Shown: positions 25,945 to 32,363 of the stretch, piece after piece
Layout of the letters: every line of letters starts with the position of its first letter
How positions within the stretch are numbered: position 1 is the first letter of the stretch
Translations under genes and position numbers: made by a program
The notes under the pieces: model-generated
Databases searched by the model: none
What the model was told of the DNA's origin: nothing
The model's input: only the letters and a program-made list of their open reading frames with translations
Source: Akkermansia sp.
Lineage (GTDB): Bacteria; Verrucomicrobiota; Verrucomicrobiia; Verrucomicrobiales; Akkermansiaceae
Length of the DNA: 32,363 bases
Reading direction: 5' to 3'
NCBI GenBank assembly: GCA_017477935.1
Contig: JAFVIC010000020.1
Location: forward strand, 1 to 32,363

Positions 25945-26183
25945 TCATCTTTGGAGTTCCGGCAGAATCGCTGTTAGTATGCCCTGATAGGCTGTTTCGG
26001 CATTAACCGCGCCATCATCCTGTTGTAGAATACGCTTGAAATACAGCAGGCTCGTAATCAGCGCCCCTCCTAAATGCAGAAGATTTGCCGCTTCAGCAGG
26101 AATTGCTTGAACAGGCCGGCAAGAACCTTGAGCGCGAATGTGCCCTTATTCAGGAATACGGCCTGCCGGGCGAGCAGAACTAA
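25945..26183. other. Gene-free interval with open frames lacking starts on both strands; possible decayed gene
   Basis: Between the lipoprotein terminator and hprK no ordinary gene is present. On the minus strand a frame is open from about 26148 to TGA 25945-25947 with no ATG, GTG or TTG; it reads in part NLLHLGGALITSLLYFKRIL and ends ILTAILPELQR. On the plus strand 26058-26183 is open and ends EYGLPGEQN. At most one can be real. The minus one looks more protein-like and has a strong GGAGGGG at about 26063-26069, but no usual start codon follows it. Confidence 0.25.
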
Positions 26184-26186
26184 GTC

Positions 26187-26215
26187 TTGACGCTACGGCC
26201 TTTTTGTGAGAGAAT
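26187..26215 (+). promoter_or_regulatory. Promoter of hprK, predicted leaderless
   Basis: TTGACG (26187-26192), 17 nt, GAGAAT (26210-26215), then 9 nt to the ATG at 26225. Confidence 0.5.
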
Positions 26216-26224
26216 GCGTCTGCA

Positions 26225-27208
26225 ATGAAAAAAGCCATCGTCAGGAAGGTAGACCAGATATCCGTCTCTCATTTTTATGAGACCTACCGCAGTGCCCTCG
26301 GGTTGCAGTTGCTCAATTCCCCCCTGGGTATGGGGCGCAAGATATTGCAGCCTACCCTCAACCGCCCCGGGTTGGCTTTGGCCGGTTATTTCAGCTACTT
26401 TGCGCACGAGCGTATACAGATTTTCGGTGCGGCTGAGATGTCATACCTCAGTACCACCCTGCATGGCGAAGAGCGTGCGGAGCGCCTGCGCTGGCTGATG
26501 AAGGAAGATGTGCCCTGTCTCATCTTTTCGCGCGGTGCCGAGGTTCCGGCAGATGTCCTGCGGCATGCGGATGATTTTTCCGTGTGTGTGTTCCGCTCCA
26601 CATTGCCCACCATGAAGTTGGTCAACCAGACCACCATTATTCTGGAGAATGAGTTTGCCGAGAGCACGACAGTGCACGGGTGTATGGTCGATGTGCGCGG
26701 CGTCGGCGTGCTCATTACCGGCAAGAGCGGTATCGGTAAGAGTGAAATCTCACTCGGGCTGGTAGAGCGAGGGTCATCCCTGGTGGCCGATGATATGGTG
26801 CGAATCCGCAATATCAGCGGGCAGCTCGTTGCAACCTCGCCGAAACTGAGCAGCGGCTTTATTGAGATTCGCGGTATCGGTATCATCAACGTAACAAACC
26901 TATTCGGTCTGAAAGCCTACCGCCGACAGAAAGAGGTCGACCTCATCATCAACCTCACCGACAGCCAGATGAGCGAGATTGACCGCCTGGGGCTCTCTCA
27001 CCAGACAACGGATATTCTCGGCGTGGAGGTCGAGCGCCTGAATCTGCCCGTGGCTCCCGGTCGTGACATGACCCGCCTGGTCGAGGTCGCTGCCCTGGGC
27101 CGCTACCTGCGCGAGAGCGGCTATGATATGGCCGGTGAGTTCAACAAGCGCCTGCACAATGAGATTAAAGTGCGTAAAAACCTGAGTATTACCCCCGACA
27201 ATTTCTGA
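26225..27208 (+). CDS. hprK: HPr kinase/phosphorylase
   Basis: 327 residues. The N-terminal half (about 1-130) is the HprK N domain. The C-terminal kinase domain has H151 (VHGCMVDVRG), Walker A GKSGIGKSE (166-174), VADDM (about D189-D190) and the HprK signature EIRGIGIINV. The enzyme phosphorylates and dephosphorylates HPr Ser46 in response to ATP, phosphate and sugar phosphates. Outside Firmicutes it often works with incomplete PTS systems that regulate rather than transport. No HPr or EI gene is in the window, so the target is unconfirmed. It heads a tight operon: the NIF3 gene starts 1 nt after the stop. Confidence 0.95.
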   Translation: MKKAIVRKVDQISVSHFYETYRSALGLQLLNSPLGMGRKILQPTLNRPGLALAGYFSYFAHERIQIFGAAEMSYLSTTLHGEERAERLRWLMKEDVPCLIFSRGAEVPADVLRHADDFSVCVFRSTLPTMKLVNQTTIILENEFAESTTVHGCMVDVRGVGVLITGKSGIGKSEISLGLVERGSSLVADDMVRIRNISGQLVATSPKLSSGFIEIRGIGIINVTNLFGLKAYRRQKEVDLIINLTDSQMSEIDRLGLSHQTTDILGVEVERLNLPVAPGRDMTRLVEVAALGRYLRESGYDMAGEFNKRLHNEIKVRKNLSITPDNF

Positions 27209-27209
27209 T

Positions 27210-27968
27210 ATGACATCTTTACAAGACATTACCGCTCTGCTTGATAGCACCCTGCGCACTGCTGAGGTGAAAGATGCCCCCGTTGCCCTCAATGGCCTGC
27301 AGGTGGAAAACAACGGGCAGGTTACCAAAGTGGCGCTGGCGGTCGATGGCTCGCAGAAGACGATAGAGGCCGCCATAGCAGCCGGAGCTGACCTATTGAT
27401 ACTGCACCACGGTATCTACTGGTGTGGTCTGGTGCCGATGACCGGCTGGTTCCGCAAAAAAATCACCACCTGTCTGAACCACAACCTCGCCGTATACAGC
27501 GCCCACCTGCCGCTGGATTTACACCCCGAGCTGGGGAATAATGCCGGCATAGCCCGTGCGCTCGGCCTGCAGGATTGCCGGCCCGAGGTGGATTACCACG
27601 GCGTGCTTATCGGTCAGAGCGGCGTGTTCCCCGGTACGGTGGGAGAACTGCACGAAAAGTTTGCCCGTATATGCGGCGCAACTGTAACCGGCTACGTGGC
27701 AGATGCCGCCGCCCCGGCCGGGCGCATAGCTGTGTGTTCCGGCGGAGCAGGGGACTCCATTTACCAGCTTCATGCCAAGGGCTACCGCACCTACCTGACC
27801 GGCGAGGAAAACCACTGGGTGGTCAATGCCGCTGAAGATTTGGGGGTGAACATCCTCTTTGGCGGGCACTATGCAACGGAGACTTTCGGCGTGAAATCCC
27901 TCGGCTCCCTGCTGGAGCAGAAGTTTGGCCTGCCGACTGTTTTTATTGACCACCCCACAGGTATGTAA
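27210..27968 (+). CDS. NIF3/YbgI family dinuclear metal protein
   Basis: 252 residues. Metal ligands characteristic of the family are visible: H66-H67 in LLILHHGIYW, D103 in HLPLDLHPELGNN, and the C-terminal GGHYATETFGV with His and Glu. Family members form toroidal hexamers with a two-metal site; some were annotated as GTP cyclohydrolase I type 2, but the role in most bacteria is unclear. The IIGQSGVFPGTVGELHEKF-like stretch is the middle domain. It is transcribed with hprK (1 nt gap) and the pseudouridine synthase (4 nt gap), an arrangement that suggests co-expression rather than a shared pathway. Confidence 0.93.
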   Translation: MTSLQDITALLDSTLRTAEVKDAPVALNGLQVENNGQVTKVALAVDGSQKTIEAAIAAGADLLILHHGIYWCGLVPMTGWFRKKITTCLNHNLAVYSAHLPLDLHPELGNNAGIARALGLQDCRPEVDYHGVLIGQSGVFPGTVGELHEKFARICGATVTGYVADAAAPAGRIAVCSGGAGDSIYQLHAKGYRTYLTGEENHWVVNAAEDLGVNILFGGHYATETFGVKSLGSLLEQKFGLPTVFIDHPTGM

Positions 27969-27972
27969 GGCT

Positions 27973-28917
27973 ATGCTTATCATTGCTGAAGATTCTATCG
28001 GTTCCCGGCTGGACCAATTCCTTGCCGCCCAATTACCTGAGCTTTCCCGTGCTCGGATTCAGGCGCTCATCAAAGCGGGCGAAGTAACGGTGAACGGCAA
28101 ATCGACCAAGGCCAAAACCCCGGTGGAACTCGGCATGCGCATAGAAGTCAACATCCCCGAACCCGAGCCGGCCGAAGCCCAACCGCAAGATATCCCCATA
28201 TCCGTGCTGTATGAAGACCGCGATGTTATCGTCATCGACAAGGAAAGCGGCATGGTTGTGCACCCCGCCGCCGGCAATCCTGACGGCACGTTGGTGAATG
28301 CTGTGCTGTTTCATTGTGGCGATTTGTCCGGCATTGGCGGGGTGGAGCGCCCGGGGATTGTGCACCGGCTCGACAAAGACACCAGCGGCTGTATTGTTGT
28401 TGCCAAGAATGACAACGCCCACCTCTCCCTCACCACTCAGTTTGCAGAGAGAGATACCTCGAAAATTTACCTTGCCGTCGTGCAGGGGTGCCCGAAAGAA
28501 CCCGCCGGTACCGTATTCACCAATATCGGGCGTCACCCGGTAAACCGCTTGAAAATGGCCGTTGTCAATCCCGGCTCCGGTAAGCCTGCTATTACGGACT
28601 ATCAGGTATTACGGCACGATGTGGCCACAAACTCCAGCTTGGTGATGTGCACGCTGCATACCGGCCGCACCCACCAGATTCGTGTGCACATGCTGCACCT
28701 CGGCCACCCGCTCATCGGTGACCCGATATATGCCCATCCGCAAAAGCAGAAAGCCCGCCCCGGCAGGCTCATGTTGCACGCCTGGCGACTGGCATTCAAC
28801 CACCCCGCTGATGGGCGCCGAGTTGCCCTGCAGGCTCCCATCCCGCCGGAGTACACTCCCTGGCTCATCGACCTCCCCCTGCCGGAATGGGCCGAAAGTC
28901 CCCACCTGTGCAATTGA
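27973..28917 (+). CDS. rluD: Ribosomal large subunit pseudouridine synthase, RluA/RluD family
   Basis: 314 residues. N-terminal S4 RNA-binding domain (about 1-60: SRLDQFLAAQLPELSRARIQALIKAGEVTVNG), then the catalytic domain with HRLDKDTSG (131-139, catalytic D134), NRLKM and TGRTHQIRVHM. RluD isomerises uridines in helix 69 of 23S rRNA; the exact member of the RluA group cannot be fixed by eye, so the symbol is tentative. The start at 27973, 4 nt after the NIF3 stop, is chosen over an overlapping start at 27925 because the S4 domain begins there. Confidence 0.92.
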   Translation: MLIIAEDSIGSRLDQFLAAQLPELSRARIQALIKAGEVTVNGKSTKAKTPVELGMRIEVNIPEPEPAEAQPQDIPISVLYEDRDVIVIDKESGMVVHPAAGNPDGTLVNAVLFHCGDLSGIGGVERPGIVHRLDKDTSGCIVVAKNDNAHLSLTTQFAERDTSKIYLAVVQGCPKEPAGTVFTNIGRHPVNRLKMAVVNPGSGKPAITDYQVLRHDVATNSSLVMCTLHTGRTHQIRVHMLHLGHPLIGDPIYAHPQKQKARPGRLMLHAWRLAFNHPADGRRVALQAPIPPEYTPWLIDLPLPEWAESPHLCN

Positions 28918-28999
28918 ACGGCCTGAGCGTGCCGAGGGGGCGGGGAATCGGTTTTCCTGTCTCAACATCTGCCACGGTCCACTTTTTATCTTCACTCAT
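28865..28999 (-). CDS. Possible 44-residue protein antisense to the rluD 3' end
   Basis: A minus-strand frame MSEDKKWTVADVETGKPIP... of 44 residues starts at 28999 and ends inside rluD (overlap 28865-28917). The N-terminal half reads like a real polar small protein, and TTGGGA-N18-TATCAC lies about 11 nt upstream. The C-terminal part may only be antisense of rluD. It may be the truncated head of a longer gene. Confidence 0.2.
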   Translation of the reverse strand: MSEDKKWTVADVETGKPIPRPLGTLRPFNCTGGDFRPIPAGGGR

Positions 29000-29028
29000 G
29001 AGTAAAATCGTGATATGGCCTCGGGCGT

Positions 29029-29355
29029 ATGACTCCCAATACACTACACACCCGAACCGCAATTGTTACCAAAATTCTTGGACCTGAACTCTATGAGTTG
29101 TTTCTGTGCTTCCTGCGTAGTCTGCCGCAGAGCAAGCTGCAGGCTCCCCCGTCAGCGCCGCCACCGCACAGGGAGCATGCCACTTTTGAACACACCGTGC
29201 AAGAGAGCTTGCGGGTCAGACTTCACTGCCGACCCAGCACTCGCGCTGACCTGCGTTCCTATGCCAACCGAATCCTCACGCTCAGCAACTGGCGCTACCT
29301 CAACCTCCGCAACCTATCCTCCCACTCCGCCACGGTCTTTTTCAACATGCAATAG
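29029..29355 (+). pseudogene. Truncated tyrosine recombinase (N-terminal core-binding part only)
   Basis: A 108-residue frame. FEHTVQESLRVRLHCRPSTRADLRSYANRIL, followed by LRNLSSHSATVFFN, matches the order and spacing of the intact recombinase at 21205 (RPRTRAEFRNVCERLI then LSKISPGDCQRAISTVFP). That is the SAM-like core-binding domain. It then stops at TAG 29353-29355, and no catalytic R/K/HxxR/Y domain follows in any frame before aspC. So this is a remnant of a second recombinase of the same kind, or a free core-binding domain. A weak promoter-like TTCACT-N17-TATGGC ends 9 nt before the ATG. Confidence 0.6.
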
Positions 29356-29362
29356 AGAGACA

Positions 29363-29403
29363 TTGAATGGGGGCCTACAGCGGCGCCAAACTCATCCATT
29401 CAA
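29363..29403 (+). repeat. Inverted repeat after the recombinase remnant
   Basis: TTGAATGG (29363-29370) and CCATTCAA (29396-29403) flank GGGCCTACAGCGGCGCCAAACTCAT-like sequence. It is followed by a direct repeat AGAACGGCC twice (about 29407-29424). It may be a remnant end or attachment-type structure of the lost element. Otherwise 29404-29569 holds only the aspC leader; no convincing promoter was found there. Confidence 0.4.
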
Positions 29404-29569
29404 CATAGAACGGCCTAGAACGGCCGATATCCCGTATCCTTCACCCTATTTATTCTGTCACGCCTGCATATTTTCCTTGCCTTTTCGCGCGTATGAGAGT
29501 AACATGTTCGCGACTTGCCGTGCAGGCTGGTCTATAGACTCATATCAATTTTTAACACTTTTTCCTGCA

Positions 29570-30736
29570 ATGGACTTTATTTCCCCCACAGTAGCTGCAC
29601 TTTCGCCCTCTCTTACCCTGGCCGTCACCAACAAGGCCAAGGAGATGAAGGCCAAGGGTGAGCAGGTATACGGCCTCGCCGGCGGCGAGCCCGACAAAGA
29701 TACCCCGGAGAACATCAAGCAGGCCGCCATCAAGGCTCTGGAAGATGGCGCCACCAAGTACACCCCTTCCGTTGGTCTGCCCCAGCTGCGTCAGGCTATC
29801 AGCGACAAGCTTAAGCGCGACAACAACCTTGACTACAGCATCGACCAGATCTGCGTATGCTCCGGTGCCAAGCCCGCCGTATACGCCGCCCTGCGTGCCA
29901 CGGTGAGCGAGGGTGACGAAGTTATCATCCCCTCTCCCTACTGGGTGAGCTACCCCTCCATGGTGCAGCTTTGTGGCGCTACCCCCGTATTCGTTGAGAC
30001 CAAGGCCGAAAACGGCTGGAAGATTACTGCTGAGGAATTTGCGGAGGCTATGACCCCCCGCACCAAGATGATTATCCTCACCACCCCCCACAACCCGACC
30101 GGCGCCGTCTATACCGAGGAAGAACTGCGCGCCATTGGTCAGGTCGCGGTGGATGAAGACATCCTCATCATCGCCGACGAAATCTACGAGCACCTCATCT
30201 ATGATGGCCAGAAGCACGTCTCCATGGCCTCCCTCAGCCCCGAGCTTTATGAGCTCACCATCACCATCAACGGCTTCTCCAAGGGCTATGCTATGACCGG
30301 CTGGCGACTTGGCTACACCGCTGCTCCTGCCGGTATCGCCAAGTACATCAAGATGATTCAGGACCACTGCGCCTCCAACGCAACCACCTTCTGCCAGTAC
30401 GGCGCCATCGAGGCTCTTACCGGCGACCAGTCCTTCATCTCCGACCTGCGCGAGGAATACGACTTCCGCCGCCAGTATGTCTACGACCGCCTGAGTGCCA
30501 TGCCCAAAATTAAGGTTGTAGAGCCCAAGGGCGCCTTCTACTTCTTTATCGACACCACCGAGCTCGGCATGGGCTCCCTCGAACTCTGCGAGAAGCTCCT
30601 CGACCGCTACAAGGTAGCTGCCATCCCCGGCATCGCCTTTGGTAACGACAACGCCATCCGCATCTCCTACTGCACCTCCCTCGACGTGTTGAAGGAAGGC
30701 CTCGACCGCCTCGAAGCCTTCGTGAAGAAGGCCTGA
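29570..30736 (+). CDS. aspC: Pyridoxal-phosphate aspartate aminotransferase (class I, Ib type)
   Basis: 388 residues. Transfers the amino group between aspartate and 2-oxoglutarate; cytoplasmic dimer. Landmarks: GGEPDKDTPENIK (38-50), TKYTPSVGLPQLRQAI, N175 in PHNPTGAVY, D203 and Y206 in ADEIYE, PLP lysine K238 in GFSKGYAMTGWRLGY, and the substrate-carboxylate arginine in AIRISYC. These match the subgroup Ib AspAT (thermophile type) rather than tyrosine or histidinol-phosphate aminotransferases. The ATG at 29570 is chosen because the family starts there; a longer frame from 29063 is upstream noise. Strong codon bias. Prephenate activity, seen in some relatives, cannot be excluded. Confidence 0.95.
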   Translation: MDFISPTVAALSPSLTLAVTNKAKEMKAKGEQVYGLAGGEPDKDTPENIKQAAIKALEDGATKYTPSVGLPQLRQAISDKLKRDNNLDYSIDQICVCSGAKPAVYAALRATVSEGDEVIIPSPYWVSYPSMVQLCGATPVFVETKAENGWKITAEEFAEAMTPRTKMIILTTPHNPTGAVYTEEELRAIGQVAVDEDILIIADEIYEHLIYDGQKHVSMASLSPELYELTITINGFSKGYAMTGWRLGYTAAPAGIAKYIKMIQDHCASNATTFCQYGAIEALTGDQSFISDLREEYDFRRQYVYDRLSAMPKIKVVEPKGAFYFFIDTTELGMGSLELCEKLLDRYKVAAIPGIAFGNDNAIRISYCTSLDVLKEGLDRLEAFVKKA

Positions 30737-30764
30737 GTCTCCCCCTGAGTCGTCACATACTTTC

Positions 30765-30804
30765 CGCCGCTGCTGGTCTCGCACCATGCAGCGGCGATTT
30801 TTTT
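30765..30804 (+). terminator. Rho-independent terminator of aspC
   Basis: Perfect 9-bp stem CGCCGCTGC (30765-30773) / GCAGCGGCG (30788-30796), 14-nt loop, followed by AT7. Confidence 0.9.
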
Positions 30805-30837
30805 GTGGCATGTTAGCACCGAAAATCTGCTTTCCTC

Positions 30838-30866
30838 TTGACTTTTGTCACTCATTCTGCTTTAAT
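30838..30866 (+). promoter_or_regulatory. Promoter of tRNA-Leu
   Basis: TTGACT (30838-30843), exactly 17 nt, TTTAAT (30861-30866), 13 nt before the tRNA 5' end. Confidence 0.7.
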
Positions 30867-30879
30867 CTTCTCGCGCCAT

Positions 30880-30959
30880 GCCGGCTTGGCGGAATGGTAG
30901 ACGCGCTCGACTCAAAATCGAGTTCCACAAGAGTGTGGGTTCGAGTCCCACAGCCGGTA
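30880..30959 (+). tRNA. tRNA-Leu (anticodon CAA)
   Basis: Acceptor stem GCCGGCT / AGCCGGT (G1-U72 wobble) with discriminator A73; D stem GCG/CGC; anticodon stem CTCGA/TCGAG with loop CTCAAAA giving anticodon CAA (reads UUG); T arm GTGGG-TTCGAGT-CCCAC. The variable region of about 12 nt fits a class II tRNA. CCA is not encoded (TTAAG follows), so it must be added by the CCA enzyme. Confidence 0.93.
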
Positions 30960-30981
30960 TTAAGAATCCCGTTGAAAAGAT

Positions 30982-31013
30982 CGGCAGTTTAACGACTGCC
31001 GCTCTTTCTTTTT
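30982..31013 (+). terminator. Terminator of tRNA-Leu
   Basis: 7-bp stem CGGCAGT (30982-30988) / ACTGCCG (30995-31001), followed by CTCTTTCTTTTTC. Confidence 0.8.
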
Positions 31014-31056
31014 CAGCGTTTTATGCGGCAAAGCGCGACATCGTGCGACATTTGAG

Positions 31057-31112
31057 ATATGCCCTCCTTATATGCCCAGCATATGCCCACTTTATGGCCC
31101 CTGTATATGCCC
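31057..31112 (+). repeat. Degenerate array of ATATGCCC motifs
   Basis: ATATGCCC occurs exactly at 31057, 31070, 31081 and 31105, and as TATGGCCC at 31093, so the repeats come every 11-13 bp. No gene is convincing here; short frames across it are low-complexity. It leads directly into the 19-bp tandem repeat. Confidence 0.65.
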
Positions 31113-31157
31113 ACATTTTGGGGTCAACACCAAAATGTGGGGTCAACACCAAAATGT
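31111..31157 (+). repeat. Two tandem 19-bp units with an 11-bp inverted repeat
   Basis: GGGGTCAACACCAAAATGT occurs at 31120-31138 and again at 31139-31157, perfectly. CCACATTTTGG (31111-31121) and CCAAAATGTGG (31130-31140) form an 11-bp hairpin across the first unit. It lies 20 nt from the stop of the broken transposase, so it may derive from that element's terminal inverted repeat. Confidence 0.7.
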
Positions 31158-31178
31158 GTGGAAACGCTGTTATTTGAG

Positions 31179-31382
31179 TCATCGACCATGTGAGCACTCT
31201 ACTAATACCCTTAATTTGTAGTTTTCGAAGTTTCTGTAGCCGTATCCCCGGCGCTGAATTCCTTTTATCTTACGATGGAAGCCCTCGGTAATTCCATTAT
31301 TTTTTGAGAAGCGCCACATGCGAATAATGGGCTCAAACCACTGGCGCATGGTTCGCCGTAAGTTCATGTTGAGGGCGAGCTC
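31179..31382 (-). pseudogene. C-terminal fragment of an ISL3-family transposase
   Basis: The minus-strand frame reads ELALNMNLRRTMRQWFEPIIRMWRF, then SKNNGITEGFHRKIKGIQRR and GYGYRNFENYKLRV. This is the end of the DDE domain of ISL3-family transposases (the GFxE-NxIKxIKRxxYGFRNFxNFxxR block). Only about 65 residues remain; the first two catalytic acids and the zinc-finger head are missing. Upstream the sequence becomes the 3' end of the lipoprotein gene, whose stop codon overlaps an ATG of this fragment. It is a dead insertion-sequence remnant. Confidence 0.8.
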
Positions 31383-32119
31383 TGGGGCTGAGGTGTAGGT
31401 TCTGTTGTTGACTTTTCCTCCGGGGAGTTCTGCGTGCAGGCTTCGTAAACAGCAAATATACCGGCACAGGGAATCGTAGCAGCCAAGCCACCCAGCAGCA
31501 GGGCATTTCCGGCAAGCGTCAGCGGCGCATCCACGCCCACAGCAATAAGCGCGCCCAGCGGATATGCATAGTATTTGTGCGCATCGGTATGAGGTTTGTA
31601 ACCATCCGACTCCTCAATGCCACTGCCGGTGCTCCCGTGTTCCGTCAGGCGAACGGCTCCCGCAGGTAACTCGGTGAGGTGAGATGAATATGGGGGCGCA
31701 TACCAGTGCACATACAAGACATTACCGGCGTTTTTGCCGGAACTCGATGCATATAGAGATGTCGCATCCTTTCGCAATTTCGTATAGCCATCTCTCACCC
31801 TTATGTAAACGGGGCGCCCGTGCTCCTCAATGGGATTGAAGCAGGGGCCGGCACCACCGTGCGTGAAGTAAACCCTGGCGGGTATGTCATCGGTTGCCTG
31901 TCCACCACGCGCGGGGCCGATAAAGCCCTTGGCGTAGACAGTATCGCCTACACGGTACAGTTCTATGTTTTTCTCATCCTGAACCCAGTAGGCTTCATCG
32001 ATGACTTTGGCGCGATTCCACGCATAGCGGTGCACCGTGGTAACACAGGAGCTCAGCACCACCGCCGCAAGGCACAGGGCTGTGGTGGTCAGGATTCTTT
32101 GGATGCTGGGCATGGTCAT
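31364..32119 (-). CDS. YceK-like lipoprotein
   Basis: 251 residues. Lipobox VVLSSC (C25) after a signal peptide. The middle is polar and beta-prone (IELYRVGDTVYAKGFIG, PVYIRVRDGYTKL). A conserved-looking end follows, YAYPLGALIAVGVDAPLTLAGNALLLGG, which resembles the P-x-D-x-P-x-x-x-x-x-D end of YceK/DUF1375 lipoproteins, then AGIFAVYEAC and a Ser/Thr/Pro-rich tail. The tail may have been altered by the adjacent transposase remnant, because the stop codon TGA lies in the overlap ATGA. A second ATG lies two codons in (32113). Family assignment is tentative. Confidence 0.7.
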   Translation of the reverse strand: MTMPSIQRILTTTALCLAAVVLSSCVTTVHRYAWNRAKVIDEAYWVQDEKNIELYRVGDTVYAKGFIGPARGGQATDDIPARVYFTHGGAGPCFNPIEEHGRPVYIRVRDGYTKLRKDATSLYASSSGKNAGNVLYVHWYAPPYSSHLTELPAGAVRLTEHGSTGSGIEESDGYKPHTDAHKYYAYPLGALIAVGVDAPLTLAGNALLLGGLAATIPCAGIFAVYEACTQNSPEEKSTTEPTPQPQSSPST

Positions 32120-32125
32120 GAGTGA

Positions 32126-32363
32126 TTAAAACCAAAAAGGCACAAATAAGTTAGGCTTAATCAATATTCTGAACAGTATGGTTACAATGGAAAAAACTAA
32201 GATAAACACACTACACCATCTGCTGCCAGCTTTGATAAGTAAACAACCTGCGGAAGCAAGAATACAGACAAAGGGAGCGACAAATGGAAACGCCAGTAAC
32301 AGTAATCCCAATGCCGGGTAGGCTTCGCTATAGTTCGCAGGTGCAAGAAAATCCGGGATGGAG
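32126..32363 (-). CDS. Small membrane protein (partial, runs off the window)
   Basis: The frame is open from the window edge (SIPDFLAPANYSEAYP...) to TAA at 32126-32128, at least 78 residues. Two hydrophobic segments are visible: LGLLLLAFPFVAPFVCILAS and CSVFILVFSIVTILFRILI. The true start is beyond 32363; the TTG at 32311 is not needed because the frame continues upstream with protein-like sequence. Six bases separate it from the YceK-like lipoprotein, so the two are probably one operon. Function unknown. Confidence 0.6.
   Translation of the reverse strand, partial: SIPDFLAPANYSEAYPALGLLLLAFPFVAPFVCILASAGCLLIKAGSRWCSVFILVFSIVTILFRILIKPNLFVPFWF

Noticed and set aside
29063..29569. 169-residue N-terminal extension of aspC
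   Set aside because: The extension is Cys/Arg/Pro-rich out-of-frame translation of the recombinase remnant; the aminotransferase family begins at 29570.
29552..30811. 419-codon antisense frame opposite aspC
   Set aside because: Same codon-bias shadow effect; the sense strand has all catalytic aminotransferase residues.
31057..31157. CRISPR array
   Set aside because: Repeat units are 8 and 19 bp with no regular 30-bp spacers, and no cas genes are present.
30878..31177. 99-codon frame over tRNA-Leu and the repeats
   Set aside because: It contains the tRNA gene and the repeat array; no protein-like segment.
32126..32311. 61-residue protein starting at TTG 32311
   Set aside because: The frame stays open and protein-like to the window edge, so it is the end of a longer gene.

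Overview
The window looks like a chromosome segment of a gut Verrucomicrobiota bacterium close to Akkermansia. This is inferred from gene content: a secreted GH109-type Gfo/Idh/MocA protein, a double-domain sialate O-acetylesterase-like enzyme, ankyrin-repeat and thioredoxin-fold secreted proteins, menaquinone genes, and HPr kinase next to NIF3 and a pseudouridine synthase. No 16S gene is present, so the assignment rests on protein recognition only.

Layout. 1-4.7 kb is housekeeping: the tail of an unknown gene, an ADP-ribosylglycohydrolase (-), triosephosphate isomerase (+), and the menD-menB operon (-). 4.7-10.9 kb is a secreted glycan-facing block: an FG-GAP-type protein, a GH109-type enzyme and a 1154-residue protein with two SGNH esterase domains. 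11.0-14.2 kb holds pyruvate formate-lyase and its activase, separated by a large hairpin element. 14.2-20 kb is accessory: an ankyrin lipoprotein, a thioredoxin-fold protein (-), a tandem PIN-like protein, a second ankyrin protein and a flavodoxin-type oxidoreductase (-). 20-25.9 kb holds a two-domain thermonuclease with a central membrane anchor, a tyrosine recombinase (-) divergent from a ribbon-helix-helix protein, a GYF/CD225 protein with a DUF2752 protein, a GltS glutamate transporter (-) and a small lipoprotein. 26.2-28.9 kb is the hprK-nif3-rluD operon. 28.9-29.5 kb holds a truncated second recombinase. Then come an aspartate aminotransferase, tRNA-Leu(CAA), repeats, a broken ISL3-type transposase, a YceK-like lipoprotein and a small membrane protein running off the end.

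How the genes work together. The GH109-type enzyme and the esterase fit stripping of host mucin glycans (removal of GalNAc and of O-acetyl groups). Triosephosphate isomerase and pyruvate formate-lyase fit anaerobic sugar fermentation, and menD/menB fit a menaquinone electron chain.

The two most interesting signals are regulatory. (1) At least eight genes have a sigma-70-like promoter whose -10 box lies only 7-10 nt before the ATG, which predicts leaderless mRNAs. (2) The recombinase and the divergent RHH gene each have the same GCGGATTA/TAATCCGC palindrome directly upstream of the -10 box. For the recombinase it fills the -35/-10 spacer exactly, which looks like an operator-controlled recombinase/repressor pair.
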